DNA of 64,000 nucleotides, from positions 62,001-126,000 of the forward strand of contig NZ_SHLX01000011.1 in NCBI RefSeq assembly GCF_004764705.1, written 5' to 3'. This DNA comes from Paenibacillus cymbidii (GTDB lineage: Bacteria > Bacillota > Bacilli > Paenibacillales > NBRC-103111). Positions 17,350-26,180 of this stretch are shown here, one piece after another; the stretch's first letter is position 1, and the number at the start of each line of letters is the position of its first letter. The notes under the pieces were generated by a model. The model saw only the letters and a program-made list of their open reading frames with translations. It did no database searches and was not told where the DNA came from. Made by a program: the position numbers and the translations under genes.

Positions 17350-18249
17350 TTAAACAAGCTCCTGGTATAGATTTTCTGCATCTTTCAGCAGATCAGGTAT
17401 CCAGGTTTCTGATCCGGGGATAATAGCTGTACCTCCGTAAACAAGCCAACGCAGTGTCTTAATCAGCCAACATAACCCCCCAATTCGCAATTGCCAGATC
17501 AGATGATCCAATGGAACATCCGTTACTTCGAGGAATGCTGCAACCATTTCTTCTCGGGAAAGGTTACTCCAAGCGTATGCTTCCGTGATCAAGCAGTACA
17601 GGTCACCAAGATGAGGGCTTAAATATGCAATGGACCAATCAATCGGCATGATGCCATTGTCTTGAATCAACAGGTTCTTTGCGTGATAGTCATGATGCAC
17701 GATCGAGGATGGTACCATTCGATACAGTCTATCCAAATGGTGCGGAAACACTTTTTTGAGTTTGAATAAAACATTGGCTTCTGCCAACGGATTCGATTTC
17801 AACAGATCATCATGCAGTTCCAGAAAACTTTCCATTGAAACGGAGTAAGTGTCAACGACTTTTTTAGGGAGCCTCCATTCCAGGTTGGCAGTTGCGCGCA
17901 TCCGTAGTCTTGCCAATTCCCTTGATGCCTCAAGAAAATGAGCGGGTTGCGGTTGCTGTTCCAAATTTTTATCCCCCGCATCCTCCATGATCATTACTGC
18001 GCTATCCTTCCGTCGAACAAATTCAACAATCCGTGGGGCTTTGATTTGTAAAGGATGCACTAAATCCCGGTAAATCTCTGCTTCTCCCGCCATCTCACTC
18101 CCGCCCCATTTCATTATGCGTGTTTCACCTGTTGCCAACTTTACTCTGTAAACTTCCGATAGAGCCCATTTCCTCAACAAAGACCATTCAGTAACCTCAT
18201 TCAGCAAGGGGATCATGGAGCAATAATCCGAAAAGCGTGTTGGAAGCAT
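17350..18249 (-). CDS. APH/choline-kinase-like phosphotransferase
   Basis: A 299-residue aminoglycoside-phosphotransferase-fold protein. The Brenner motif HHDYHAKNLL carries the catalytic Asp and the Asn; IDWSIAYLSPHLGDL supplies the metal-binding Asp; RIMKWG near the N-terminus carries the ATP-binding Lys. I chose ATG 18249 because GAGGAGG lies 8 nt upstream (an ATG at 18267 is also in frame). The gene is AT-rich, has its own promoter (18319-18348) and lies in the low-GC patch. Substrates in this superfamily range from aminoglycosides and macrolides to choline and homoserine; resistance is possible but unproven. Confidence 0.8.
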   Translation of the reverse strand: MLPTRFSDYCSMIPLLNEVTEWSLLRKWALSEVYRVKLATGETRIMKWGGSEMAGEAEIYRDLVHPLQIKAPRIVEFVRRKDSAVMIMEDAGDKNLEQQPQPAHFLEASRELARLRMRATANLEWRLPKKVVDTYSVSMESFLELHDDLLKSNPLAEANVLFKLKKVFPHHLDRLYRMVPSSIVHHDYHAKNLLIQDNGIMPIDWSIAYLSPHLGDLYCLITEAYAWSNLSREEMVAAFLEVTDVPLDHLIWQLRIGGLCWLIKTLRWLVYGGTAIIPGSETWIPDLLKDAENLYQELV

Positions 18250-18318
18250 TCCAGCATTCCTCCTCATACGATGTTCCTACGAAACACATTTTTACATATA
18301 TGGTGAAAAAGATATAGA

Positions 18319-18348
18319 CTTATAATTCTCCGTTTGGTATGATGTCAA
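18319..18348 (-). promoter_or_regulatory. Sigma-A promoter for the phosphotransferase gene
   Basis: Minus strand: TTGACA (18343-18348), 18-bp spacer, TATAAG (18319-18324). Transcription would start ~60 nt before the RBS. Confidence 0.75.
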
Positions 18349-18394
18349 ATAAGGTCTTGAAAAATTTCAGGACTCTTTTTTTATGCGCAAACAG

Positions 18395-18425
18395 TGAAGG
18401 CCATCCCCCCAAAGGATGGCCTTCA
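18395..18425 (-). terminator. Hairpin at the 3' end of the decayed DinB gene
   Basis: TGAAGGCCATCC and GGATGGCCTTCA form a 12-bp stem with a 7-nt loop. No T-run follows on the minus strand, so terminator function is only presumed. Confidence 0.45.
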
Positions 18426-18428
18426 AAC

Positions 18429-18693
18429 TTACCGATAAGGATTGTGCGGTGAACCCTGAGCAGTGCGAAGAACGATAATCCCATACGAGTTTCCCCTTTC
18501 TCATTTTTGCTATATACACGATTTGCCCGGTGTGATAATGGATTTCTCTCACATGAGCAATCATTAAGTTAAGTGTTGTTGACTGGTTGTTTATTTGGCT
18601 ATATGTAAGGGGCGGTTTGTCGAGAAAAGTCTCAAACTCCTTCTCTCTGTCTCTCGTGTCCGGTATTACCTCAATCGCAATATCCATGTGCAC
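18429..18693 (-). pseudogene. Truncated, frameshifted DinB-family gene
   Basis: The frame from 18693 reads an internal part of a DinB/DUF1572-like four-helix protein: PDTRDREKEFETF, then REIHYHTGQIVYIAKMRKGK with a metal-binding His (family length ~150-160). The first ~50 residues are missing and the gene begins where the hairpin element starts. After MRKGK the plausible ending (AQGSPHNPYR and stop at 18429-18431) lies in a different frame, just before a hairpin; the original frame instead runs through that hairpin. Both defects suggest a dead gene. DinB proteins are typically metal-dependent thiol S-transferases; no activity is expected here. Confidence 0.6.
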
Positions 18694-18722
18694 ACCTCAC
18701 ATTTCCTCGTTCGGCTGGGGCG

Positions 18723-18914
18723 AATAGGCCATGAAAAGTGGCTTATTTGCTTCATTTCGGCCGTCTCCTCCAAAATAGCCAGTGAAAACACTGGTTATTT
18801 GGGCGAAACCGCGCCAATCCGGGCAGGTGGACACGAATAGCCAGTGAAATCACTGGCTATTTTGAGTCGACCGCCCATTTTTGACCCAATAGGCCATAAA
18901 AGATGGCCTATTTC
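18723..18914. repeat. Four-hairpin dispersed element, copy 2
   Basis: Hairpins start at about 18723, 18773, 18836 and 18888. The inner two have AATAGCCAGTG/CACTGGCTATT arms, the outer two AATAGGCCAT-type arms. Spacing (50, 63, 52 bp) matches the other copies. The element lies in the divergent region between the DinB remnant and the giant repeat gene. The linker at 18741-18758 matches the shared linker with three mismatches. Confidence 0.8.
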
Positions 18915-19107
18915 GCAACCCCCTTGCACTTCCTGCTGTCAACCGCACCTCCATGCTCCCGGCCAAATGTGCAAATAAGCACATCTGCGCTTTCCATTTC
19001 GAACACTGCGCCGATACGCGCTGCGACTTCCACCCGACGCCGCAGCTCCTCGCGCGAACGCGAAACTTTTGCCGCTGCCCCGACTGTCCCTTTCGATTGT
19101 GCGGGTG

Positions 19108-19135
19108 ACCGGCGACTGGGTTGTTGCATATGTTA
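19108..19135 (+). promoter_or_regulatory. Sigma-K-like promoter of the giant repeat gene
   Basis: AC (19108-19109), 17-bp spacer, then CATATGTTA (19127-19135) fits the sigma-K pattern AC-N16/17-CATANNNTA. Transcription would begin near 19143, ~30 nt before the ATG, with the RBS between. The motif is short; a chance match in ~200 bp is unlikely but possible. It would place expression in the mother cell late in sporulation. Confidence 0.5.
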
Positions 19136-19171
19136 CAGATGACCAGGAAACTGCCTGAGAGGAGCAGCGTC

Positions 19172-22100
19172 ATGAAAAAAAACAAAGGAGTTCCGCGAAA
19201 ACGCCCTGCCGATAAAAACCGCCCCATCCGATATGATGCCAATACGCTGGAACTGCAATGGTTGGACCAGGAAGATGCCGACAAGGAAGCAAAAGCGTAT
19301 AAAGGACAAGTCGGGCGGGAGCAAGATCCGGCAACCGCTGAGGAGCGCCAGCCGGAAGTGTCGCTGCATCGCGCGAATTCGACATCCCGGCGTTCGCCCG
19401 TTTATAAGCCGGCATTTCGCGTGGCCAAAACGGATCGTCGGTTTCAAGCCGAGCGGTTGCCGGCTTCCTTGCCGCTCGACAGAGTCGACCCGTTCCCGGA
19501 GACGCTGGGGCCGACGTCTGCGGAGGAGACGGAGCTTCTCGTCAAACTGATCGAGCAAGCGTCGGAACCGGAGCCGGAGCCGGAGTCGCAACAGCAGCAT
19601 AGCGAGGAGCTCGCCAAGCTGCTGGAAGAGAGGGAGAAGGAGATCAAAGCGCCGGCGGTCGTGTTCACCGACGATCTTGCCGACGAAGGCATCACCACGG
19701 AAAAAATCGCCCCCGGCGCCGTAACGCGCGAGAAGCTGCGGCCGGGCAGCGTGGACACGGCGGCGCTGGCCGACTACGCGGTGGACGGCGACAAGCTGCG
19801 CAATCGTGCCGTGACCGGCGGCAAAATCGCCTGGCAGTCGGTGGAGGAACGGCATTTGCTGGACGGTTCGGTTACCGGCGAGAAGCTGCGCGACCGCTCC
19901 ATTACGGGCGATAAACTGACGGACGGAAGCGTCACGTCGGAGAAGCTGGCCGACAAAACGATCGATGCAATGAAGATCGCCGATCAATCGATCCAGGCGA
20001 AACATTTGCAGCTTGGCATCATTACGACCGAACTGCTCGCCGATCAATCGATCACCTCGGAAAAAATCAAAAACGGCACGATTTCCGGCAACAGTCTCGT
20101 CAATCAGGTGATTACTTCGGCGAAAATTGCCGACGGGGCCGTGACCGGCGAAAAAATTCGCGAGCGCACGATCGGCGCCGACAAGCTGCAGGACGACAGC
20201 ATAGGCGGCGACAAAATCGCCAAAGCCAGTATCGCCAGCTCTCATCTGGCCGCAGGAGCGGTCGATGCGACACATATTGCCCCCGGCGTCATTTCGGACG
20301 CTCATCTGGCCGAAGGAGTCGTCGGCCCTCGCCATATTCAAGAGCAAGCGGTGCTCGGGACGCATGTGGCGGGAGGTGCGATCGGGCCCAAACATGTGGC
20401 CGGCGGCGCCATCGCGTCGGAGCATATCGCCGAAATGAGCGTCGAGTCGAAGCATATCGTCTGGGAATCGATTCATGCCGCGCACATCCTGCCCCGGTCG
20501 ATCGTGACCCAGCATTTGACCGCGTCTTTGGTGCAAGCGGATCATCTGGCCGGCGGCAGCGTGCAAACACAGCATTTGACGCCGCTGGCCGTACAAACCG
20601 ATCATTTGGGCAAAGCGGTGGTCACTTCGGATAAACTGGCCAAACAGGCCGTGGGCGAACCGCATTTGGCGAAAGCGGCGGTGACGGCCGAGAAGCTGGC
20701 GGAACACGCGGTAACGAAAAAACACGTGGCTCCCGGCGCCGTCGGCTCGCATCATCTGCAGCCGCAATCGGTCACTGTCGACGCATTGGCGGATCATGCC
20801 GTTACCACTGCCAAGCTGGCCGGCAAATCGGTCCAGCAACTGCACCTGAACGATGCGATCGTTGCCTCCCGTCATCTTGCCGACGGCGCGGTGCTGACTT
20901 CGAAGCTGGCCGCCCAGAGCGTGGCAGCCGAGCAGTTGAAGGATGCCGCTGTAACGACGGACAAAATCAGGGACGAAAGCATTACGGCAGCCAAGCTGGC
21001 GAAGCTGTCGGTGAGCGGCGCGCACTTGCAGAAGCTGGCGGTAACCAAGGAGAAGCTGGCCGAGTTGGCCGTCGAAGCGGGACATGTGGCGGATGCCGCC
21101 ATCGGGCAGCGGCATTTGCAGGAGAAAGCGGTATCCGCAGCGGCGCTGCAGGACGAAGCGGTGACCGCTTCCAAGCTGGCGGCCGGCAGCGTGGGGCGCC
21201 GGCATGTGCAGTCCGGTGCGGTGGATACCGAGCAGTTGAAGGACCATGCGGTGACGACGGTGAAATTGGCGGCGGAATCGGTATCGTCCGACAAGCTGAC
21301 CGATGCCAGCGTCACTTCGGCGAAGCTGGCCGAGATGAGCGTCACCGCCAGCAAGCTGGCCGCAGGCGCCGTGGCCGGTGAGCATCTCGCCGCAGGCAGC
21401 GTCACCGGCGACAAGCTTGCGGCCGGCGCAGTAAGCGGCGACAAGCTGCCGGCGGAAACGATCGAGGCGACGCACATTCGCGCCGGCGCGGTACTCGGCG
21501 GACATATCGCGCCGGGCGAAATCGGAGCCGCGCATGTGCAGCCGGAAGCGATCGGCACCGAGCAACTGGCGGACAAAGCTGTCACATCGGGCAAACTTGC
21601 ACCGGAAGCGATCGGCGGCGACCATATTCGGCCGGAATCGATTCGCGGCTTTCATTTGGCGCCGGGCAGCGTGCGCGCCAGCCACCTGGACGGCGGCGTG
21701 TTTACGAACGACAAGCTGTCTGCCGGCGCCGTCACCGGCGATAAACTGGCGGCTGGCGCCGTGGGAGCCGATCATTTGGCCGAAGGCGCCGTCGCCGGCT
21801 CGAAGCTGGCGGAGCAAGCGGTCGAAGGCCGCCACCTGGCGCAGCAAGCCGTCGGCACGGAGCATGTGGCGCTCGCCGCTATCGACGGCCGCCATTTGGC
21901 GGACGGATGCGTGGCGGAAACGCATCTGCGCAGCGGCGCCGTCACCGGCGACAAACTGGCGGACGGCAGCGTATCGCTCGGCAAACTCGGCGACTTCCAG
22001 CTCGGTGGCGACCGGCTGGCGGACGGTGCGATCACCGGCAAACAGCTGGCGGGCGAAGCGGTCGCCGGAGAGCATATCGAAGCGGCGGCCGTCGAATCCC

Positions 22101-25100
22101 GGCACCTTGCGCCGGAAGCGGTCGGCAAGGAGCATCTGCGCCCGCTGTCCGTGGCGACCGACATGCTCGAGCCGGGAAGCGTCAACGAAGAGAAGCTTGC
22201 GCCCGCAAGCATTTCCGGCGACAAGTTGAAGGCGGAATCCGTCGCTTCCAAACATATCAAGCCGGAATCGGTGCAAGGGTACCATTTGGCCGCCGGAGCG
22301 ATTCGCACGTATCACGTCGACGACGGCACCGTGTCGGCCGAGAAGCTGGCCGACGGGGCGGTGACCGGTGCGAAGCTGGCCGACGGCAGCATCGGCGCGC
22401 GACATATCGGCGAAGCGGTGATCACGGGCGACAAGCTGGCCGAAGCAGGCGTGGACGGCTCCCGCATTGCGCCGCAATCGGTCGGAGCCCGGCACTTGCT
22501 GCCCGGCTCGGTCGGCGCCGTGCAACTGGCCGAGGGGTCCGTAACCGCGAAGCATGTGGCGCCTGCGGCAATCGGCGGCGAACAGCTTGCCGCCGGCGCG
22601 GTGCAGGCGCTGCATGTGGCGGCCCGTGCGGTCGGCCGCAGCCAGCTGCAGGAAGGCAGCGTTGCCGGCGAGCACCTGGCGCCCGGAAGCGTGACCGACG
22701 ACAAGCTGGCAGCGGGGACGCTTGGCGGCGACAAGCTGCAGCAGGAAACGATCGGCGGCAAACACATCAAGCCGGAAACGATTCAAGGCTATCATTTGAA
22801 AGCCGGCACGATCCAGGCGACCCATCTTGACGAGCAATCGATCGGCTCGGTTCATATCCAGTCCGGCGCCATTGACGCGTTCCACTTGGCGGACGGCGCG
22901 GTTGGCAGCGAGCAGCTGCAGGAAGGAGCCGTAACGGGCGCCCATCTGGCGGACGGCGCGGTTGCCGCCGAGCATTTGACCGCGGGCGCTGTGCGAACCG
23001 CCCATCTGGCGAACGGCGCGGTCGGCCGCGAGCAACTTCAAGCGGAAGCTGTAGCCGGCGCGCATATTGCCCAAGGCGCGATCGACGCCGCTCATTTGAC
23101 CGCAGGTGCGGTGTTGGCCGATCATGTGGCGGCCGGCGCGGTCGGCGCCGTTCATCTGGCCGATGCGGCCGTGGCGGCGAAGCATGTGGCGCCGGCGGCA
23201 ATCGGCAGCGAGCAGCTCGCCGCCGGAGCGGTGCAGGCGCAGCATGTGGCAGCCGGCGCGGTCGGCCGCAGCCAGCTGCAGGAAGGCTGCGTCGCCGGCG
23301 AGCAGCTGGCGTCCGGCAGCGTCACCGGCGACAAAGTGGCGGCGGGCACGCTGGGCGGCGACAAGCTGCAGCCGGAAGCGATCGCCGGCAAACACATCAA
23401 GCCGGAAACGATTCAAGGCTATCACCTGAAAGCCGGCGCGATCCAGGCGATCCATCTTGACGACCGTATAGTAGGCACAATTCATCTTCAGCCAGGCGCC
23501 GTTACGGCCGCCCAGTTGTCCGCAGGTTCGGTTGGCGGCGAGCAGCTGCAGGCGGGTGCGGTAGCGGGCGAGCATATCGCGGACGGCGCGATTGCAGCCG
23601 CGCATCTTCAGCCCGGCGCGGTGCAAACCGGCCATCTGGCGCGCGGCGCGGTGGGCGGCGAACAACTGCAGGCGGGCGCCGTCGCGGGCATTCATATGGC
23701 GACCGGAGCAATCGCCGCTGCTCATTTGACCGCCGGGGCCGTTCAAACCGGCCATCTGGCCGCCGGGGCGGTTGGCGCGCTCCAGCTTGCCGAAGGCGTC
23801 GTAACGGCGAAGCATGTGGCGCCGGCGGCAATCGGCAGCGAGCATCTCGCCGCCGGCGCCGTGCAGGCGCAGCATCTTGCCGCCCGGGCGGTTGGCAGCA
23901 GCCAGTTGCAGGAAGGTTGCGTGACCGGCGAACAACTGGCGGAAGGCTGCGTCACCGACGACAAAGTGGCGGCCGGTGCTTTGAGCGGCGACAAGCTGCA
24001 GCCGGAAGCGATCGGCGGCAAACACATCCAGCCGGATACGATCCAGAGCTACCATTTAAAGGCCGGCATCGTCCAGACGGTTCATCTGGACGACGATGCC
24101 GTCGGCACCGATCATATCCAGCCCGGCGCCATTACCGGGTTCCATCTGTCCGCCGGCTCCGTTAGCGCGAGCCATGTGGCGTGGTCCGCCGTAGTCGGCG
24201 AACATATCGCGGCAGGCGTAATCGACGCCGCGCACCTGAAGGCCGGCGCGGTGCAGGAGGCGCACCTGTCCGCCGGTTCGGTCGGCAGCGAGCAGCTGCA
24301 GCCGAACGCCGTCGCCGGCGGGCATATCGCGGCAGGCGCAATCGCCGCCGGGCATGTGGCAGCCGGCGCGGTGCAAGAGGCGCACCTGTCCGCCGGTGCG
24401 GTCGGCAGCGTGCAATTGCAGCCGAACGCCGTCGCCGGCGGGCATATCGCGGCAGGCGCAATCGTCGCCGGGCATGTGGCAGCCGGCGCGGTGCAAGAGG
24501 CGCACCTGTCCGCCGGTGCGGTCGGCAGCGTGCAATTGCAGCCGAACGCCGTCACCGGCGGGCATATCGCGGCAGGCGCAATCGCCGCCGAACATGTGGC
24601 TGCGGGCGCGGTGCAAACCGCCCATTTGGCCGAAGGTGCGGTCGGCGGCGAACAATTGCAAGCCGGAGCGGTCCTGTCCGCGCATCTGACGCCCGGCGCG
24701 GTGGCGGCGGAGCATCTGGCGCCGGAATCGGTCGCCGGCTCGCACATCCGCCAGCGGAGCATCGCTTCCGAGCACGTGCAAACCGCCGCCGTGCAAGCCC
24801 GCCATCTGGCCGACGGAGCCGTTACGTCCGATAAGCTCGCGGAAGGAGCGGTCGGCGGCCGCCAGGTGGCGCAGCGCTGCATCGGCGACGACAAGCTGGC
24901 GTTTACGCCGGTGCAGGCGCCGGACAATGCGGGCCGCACGCTGCAGCAGTTCGGCATCGTACCGTTCGTCATCATGGAGCCGGAGCCCGCGGACGACCGT
25001 TTTGCCGCCGAAGCGACGATCGTGTTCTCCTCGCCTTTTGCCGATACGGAATATGCGCTGGTCGCCATGACGAATCATCCGGATTGCTACGCCGTCCTGC

Positions 25101-25225
25101 ACGCCAAATCGCCGGAAAAAGCGGTCATCACCGTCGTAAGCGCGAAACGGCGCGCCGACATTTCCGGCATGGCGACCTGGATCGCGATTGGACGCAAGGC
25201 CGGCCGCCCAAATCCGAAAAGCTGA
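19172..25225 (+). CDS. Giant decapeptide-repeat fibre-like protein
   Basis: A 2017-residue protein; ATG 19172 follows GAGAGGAG. Residues 1-~170 are charged and low-complexity (Lys/Arg-rich start, an EPEPEPES segment, an EELAKLLEEREKE helix), with no signal peptide. Residues 174-1913 are about 174 consecutive decapeptides of the form [VI]-x-[GAS]-x-[HKQ]-[LI]-[AQ]-x-[GE]-[AST], for example VTGEKLRDRS and VGSEQLQEGA, encoded by 30-bp units that hold phase to the end. The last ~104 residues form a different, probably globular cap ending TWIAIGRKAG. Similar ITxAKIADGAV repeats occur in phage tail fibres, where they build long beta-helical shafts, so an elongated fibre with a tip domain is the best guess. 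Lack of a signal peptide, the sigma-K-like promoter and the downstream CgeB-like enzymes fit a spore-surface protein; that is inference. Confidence 0.9.
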   Translation: MKKNKGVPRKRPADKNRPIRYDANTLELQWLDQEDADKEAKAYKGQVGREQDPATAEERQPEVSLHRANSTSRRSPVYKPAFRVAKTDRRFQAERLPASLPLDRVDPFPETLGPTSAEETELLVKLIEQASEPEPEPESQQQHSEELAKLLEEREKEIKAPAVVFTDDLADEGITTEKIAPGAVTREKLRPGSVDTAALADYAVDGDKLRNRAVTGGKIAWQSVEERHLLDGSVTGEKLRDRSITGDKLTDGSVTSEKLADKTIDAMKIADQSIQAKHLQLGIITTELLADQSITSEKIKNGTISGNSLVNQVITSAKIADGAVTGEKIRERTIGADKLQDDSIGGDKIAKASIASSHLAAGAVDATHIAPGVISDAHLAEGVVGPRHIQEQAVLGTHVAGGAIGPKHVAGGAIASEHIAEMSVESKHIVWESIHAAHILPRSIVTQHLTASLVQADHLAGGSVQTQHLTPLAVQTDHLGKAVVTSDKLAKQAVGEPHLAKAAVTAEKLAEHAVTKKHVAPGAVGSHHLQPQSVTVDALADHAVTTAKLAGKSVQQLHLNDAIVASRHLADGAVLTSKLAAQSVAAEQLKDAAVTTDKIRDESITAAKLAKLSVSGAHLQKLAVTKEKLAELAVEAGHVADAAIGQRHLQEKAVSAAALQDEAVTASKLAAGSVGRRHVQSGAVDTEQLKDHAVTTVKLAAESVSSDKLTDASVTSAKLAEMSVTASKLAAGAVAGEHLAAGSVTGDKLAAGAVSGDKLPAETIEATHIRAGAVLGGHIAPGEIGAAHVQPEAIGTEQLADKAVTSGKLAPEAIGGDHIRPESIRGFHLAPGSVRASHLDGGVFTNDKLSAGAVTGDKLAAGAVGADHLAEGAVAGSKLAEQAVEGRHLAQQAVGTEHVALAAIDGRHLADGCVAETHLRSGAVTGDKLADGSVSLGKLGDFQLGGDRLADGAITGKQLAGEAVAGEHIEAAAVESRHLAPEAVGKEHLRPLSVATDMLEPGSVNEEKLAPASISGDKLKAESVASKHIKPESVQGYHLAAGAIRTYHVDDGTVSAEKLADGAVTGAKLADGSIGARHIGEAVITGDKLAEAGVDGSRIAPQSVGARHLLPGSVGAVQLAEGSVTAKHVAPAAIGGEQLAAGAVQALHVAARAVGRSQLQEGSVAGEHLAPGSVTDDKLAAGTLGGDKLQQETIGGKHIKPETIQGYHLKAGTIQATHLDEQSIGSVHIQSGAIDAFHLADGAVGSEQLQEGAVTGAHLADGAVAAEHLTAGAVRTAHLANGAVGREQLQAEAVAGAHIAQGAIDAAHLTAGAVLADHVAAGAVGAVHLADAAVAAKHVAPAAIGSEQLAAGAVQAQHVAAGAVGRSQLQEGCVAGEQLASGSVTGDKVAAGTLGGDKLQPEAIAGKHIKPETIQGYHLKAGAIQAIHLDDRIVGTIHLQPGAVTAAQLSAGSVGGEQLQAGAVAGEHIADGAIAAAHLQPGAVQTGHLARGAVGGEQLQAGAVAGIHMATGAIAAAHLTAGAVQTGHLAAGAVGALQLAEGVVTAKHVAPAAIGSEHLAAGAVQAQHLAARAVGSSQLQEGCVTGEQLAEGCVTDDKVAAGALSGDKLQPEAIGGKHIQPDTIQSYHLKAGIVQTVHLDDDAVGTDHIQPGAITGFHLSAGSVSASHVAWSAVVGEHIAAGVIDAAHLKAGAVQEAHLSAGSVGSEQLQPNAVAGGHIAAGAIAAGHVAAGAVQEAHLSAGAVGSVQLQPNAVAGGHIAAGAIVAGHVAAGAVQEAHLSAGAVGSVQLQPNAVTGGHIAAGAIAAEHVAAGAVQTAHLAEGAVGGEQLQAGAVLSAHLTPGAVAAEHLAPESVAGSHIRQRSIASEHVQTAAVQARHLADGAVTSDKLAEGAVGGRQVAQRCIGDDKLAFTPVQAPDNAGRTLQQFGIVPFVIMEPEPADDRFAAEATIVFSSPFADTEYALVAMTNHPDCYAVLHAKSPEKAVITVVSAKRRADISGMATWIAIGRKAGRPNPKS
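19691..24910 (+). repeat. 174-unit tandem array of 30-bp repeats
   Basis: The decad phase fixed at 19691 (ATC ACC ACG) is unchanged at 20651, 22031 and 24881 (ATC GGC GAC), all multiples of 30 apart. Superimposed are long-range units: the HIKPE(T/S) landmark recurs at 21620, 22250, 22760, 23390 and 24020 (630, 510, 630, 630 bp), and three nearly identical 120-bp blocks run 24241-24600. Confidence 0.9.
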
Positions 25226-25242
25226 TCCGCAAACAAAACCAC

Positions 25243-25283
25243 AAACGGGAAACGCCTGCCTGCGGTAGGCGTTTTTCCCGTTT
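25243..25283 (+). terminator. Terminator after the giant repeat gene
   Basis: AAACGGGAAACGCCT pairs with AGGCGTTTTTCCCGTTT around a ~9-nt loop, ~17 bp after the stop, with T-runs on the 3' arm. It would separate the structural gene from the following transferase operon. Confidence 0.8.
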
Positions 25284-25426
25284 TCCCCGCTGCGCTTGCC
25301 GCTCTGTACAAGTGCCGTTGCACATATAGCCCCCGGTCATACAATGGGATGTAAACCAGGGTGTGTCTGGAACTCCGAGGATTAAGCCGGTTTCCAGGCA
25401 CTTCCCAGCCCGAGGAGGGATCCCAC

Positions 25427-26176
25427 TTGCGCGCTTCGATTGCCGGGCATCCGAAAGTATCCGTCGTCATACCGGTCATGAACGAACGACGGACGATCGC
25501 CGCCGTCATTCGCGAAGCAAGCCGCGTCCACCCGTCCACGGAAGTGATCGTTGTCGCCAATGGCTGCAAGGACGGCAGCGATCGTGTGGCCGAACGTCTC
25601 GGGGCCTGTGTCGTACGCTTTGAATCGCCACTCGGGCACGATGTCGGGCGCAGCATCGGTGCCAAAATCGCCAAAGGCGACATCCTGCTGTTTACCGATG
25701 CGGATATTGTCATTCCCGCCGCCAAGCTGTCGGCGTTCGTCAGCGCCGTCGACGGCGGCGTCGACGTTGCGCTTAACCGTTACCTCGGCCCCGCCTTGAA
25801 GCGGCGCGTTCACGGCGTTGTGCTGGCGAAACATGCCATGAATGCGATGATCGGGCAGGCCGAACTGAAGGGCGCTTCGATGACGACCATTCCGCACGCC
25901 GTCAGCCGCAGGGCGCTGGAGGCGATCGGCAGCGAAAATCTGGCCGTACCGCCCAAGGCGCTGGTTATCGCTTCCGCAAGCGGGCTTCTGGTCCGGCCCG
26001 TGCAATATGTCGAGGTGGGCAAATCCAACCCGCGCAAACGCCGCGCCGGCAAGGGCGATCCGCTCGAGCGGCTGATCGTGGGCGATCACCTGGAGGCGCT
26101 CCATTGGTTCATTGCCCAGCGGCCGCCCCGCGGCGGCTTGACGGATCTCGGAAGATTGCGGGACAGGGTGAGGTGA
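25427..26176 (+). CDS. GT2-family glycosyltransferase
   Basis: A 249-residue GT-A fold transferase: VSVVIPVMNERRTI at the N-terminus, VVANGCKDGSD in the nucleotide-binding strand and LLFTDADIVI as the D-x-D metal site. The C-terminal IVGDHLEALHWF is shared with the next gene, so the two are paralogues. I chose TTG 25427 because GAGGAGG lies 8-14 nt upstream. CATACAAT at 25338-25345 resembles a sigma-E -10 box but I see no matching -35. It is the first gene of the ~9.6-kb transferase operon downstream of the fibre gene and probably builds its glycan or a spore-surface polysaccharide. Confidence 0.8.
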   Translation: MRASIAGHPKVSVVIPVMNERRTIAAVIREASRVHPSTEVIVVANGCKDGSDRVAERLGACVVRFESPLGHDVGRSIGAKIAKGDILLFTDADIVIPAAKLSAFVSAVDGGVDVALNRYLGPALKRRVHGVVLAKHAMNAMIGQAELKGASMTTIPHAVSRRALEAIGSENLAVPPKALVIASASGLLVRPVQYVEVGKSNPRKRRAGKGDPLERLIVGDHLEALHWFIAQRPPRGGLTDLGRLRDRVR

Positions 26177-26180
26177 AACG

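Noticed and set aside
18908..19129. Overlapping 70-80-codon frames on both strands before the giant repeat gene
   Set aside because: Neither has a recognisable domain or good RBS; the plus-strand one begins inside the hairpin element and both run across the sigma-K-like promoter.
19133..24055. A 1640-codon open frame on the minus strand opposite the giant repeat gene
   Set aside because: It exists only because the 30-bp repeat keeps the same antisense codons free of stops. It has no RBS, no recognisable fold and a composition expected for an antisense shadow.
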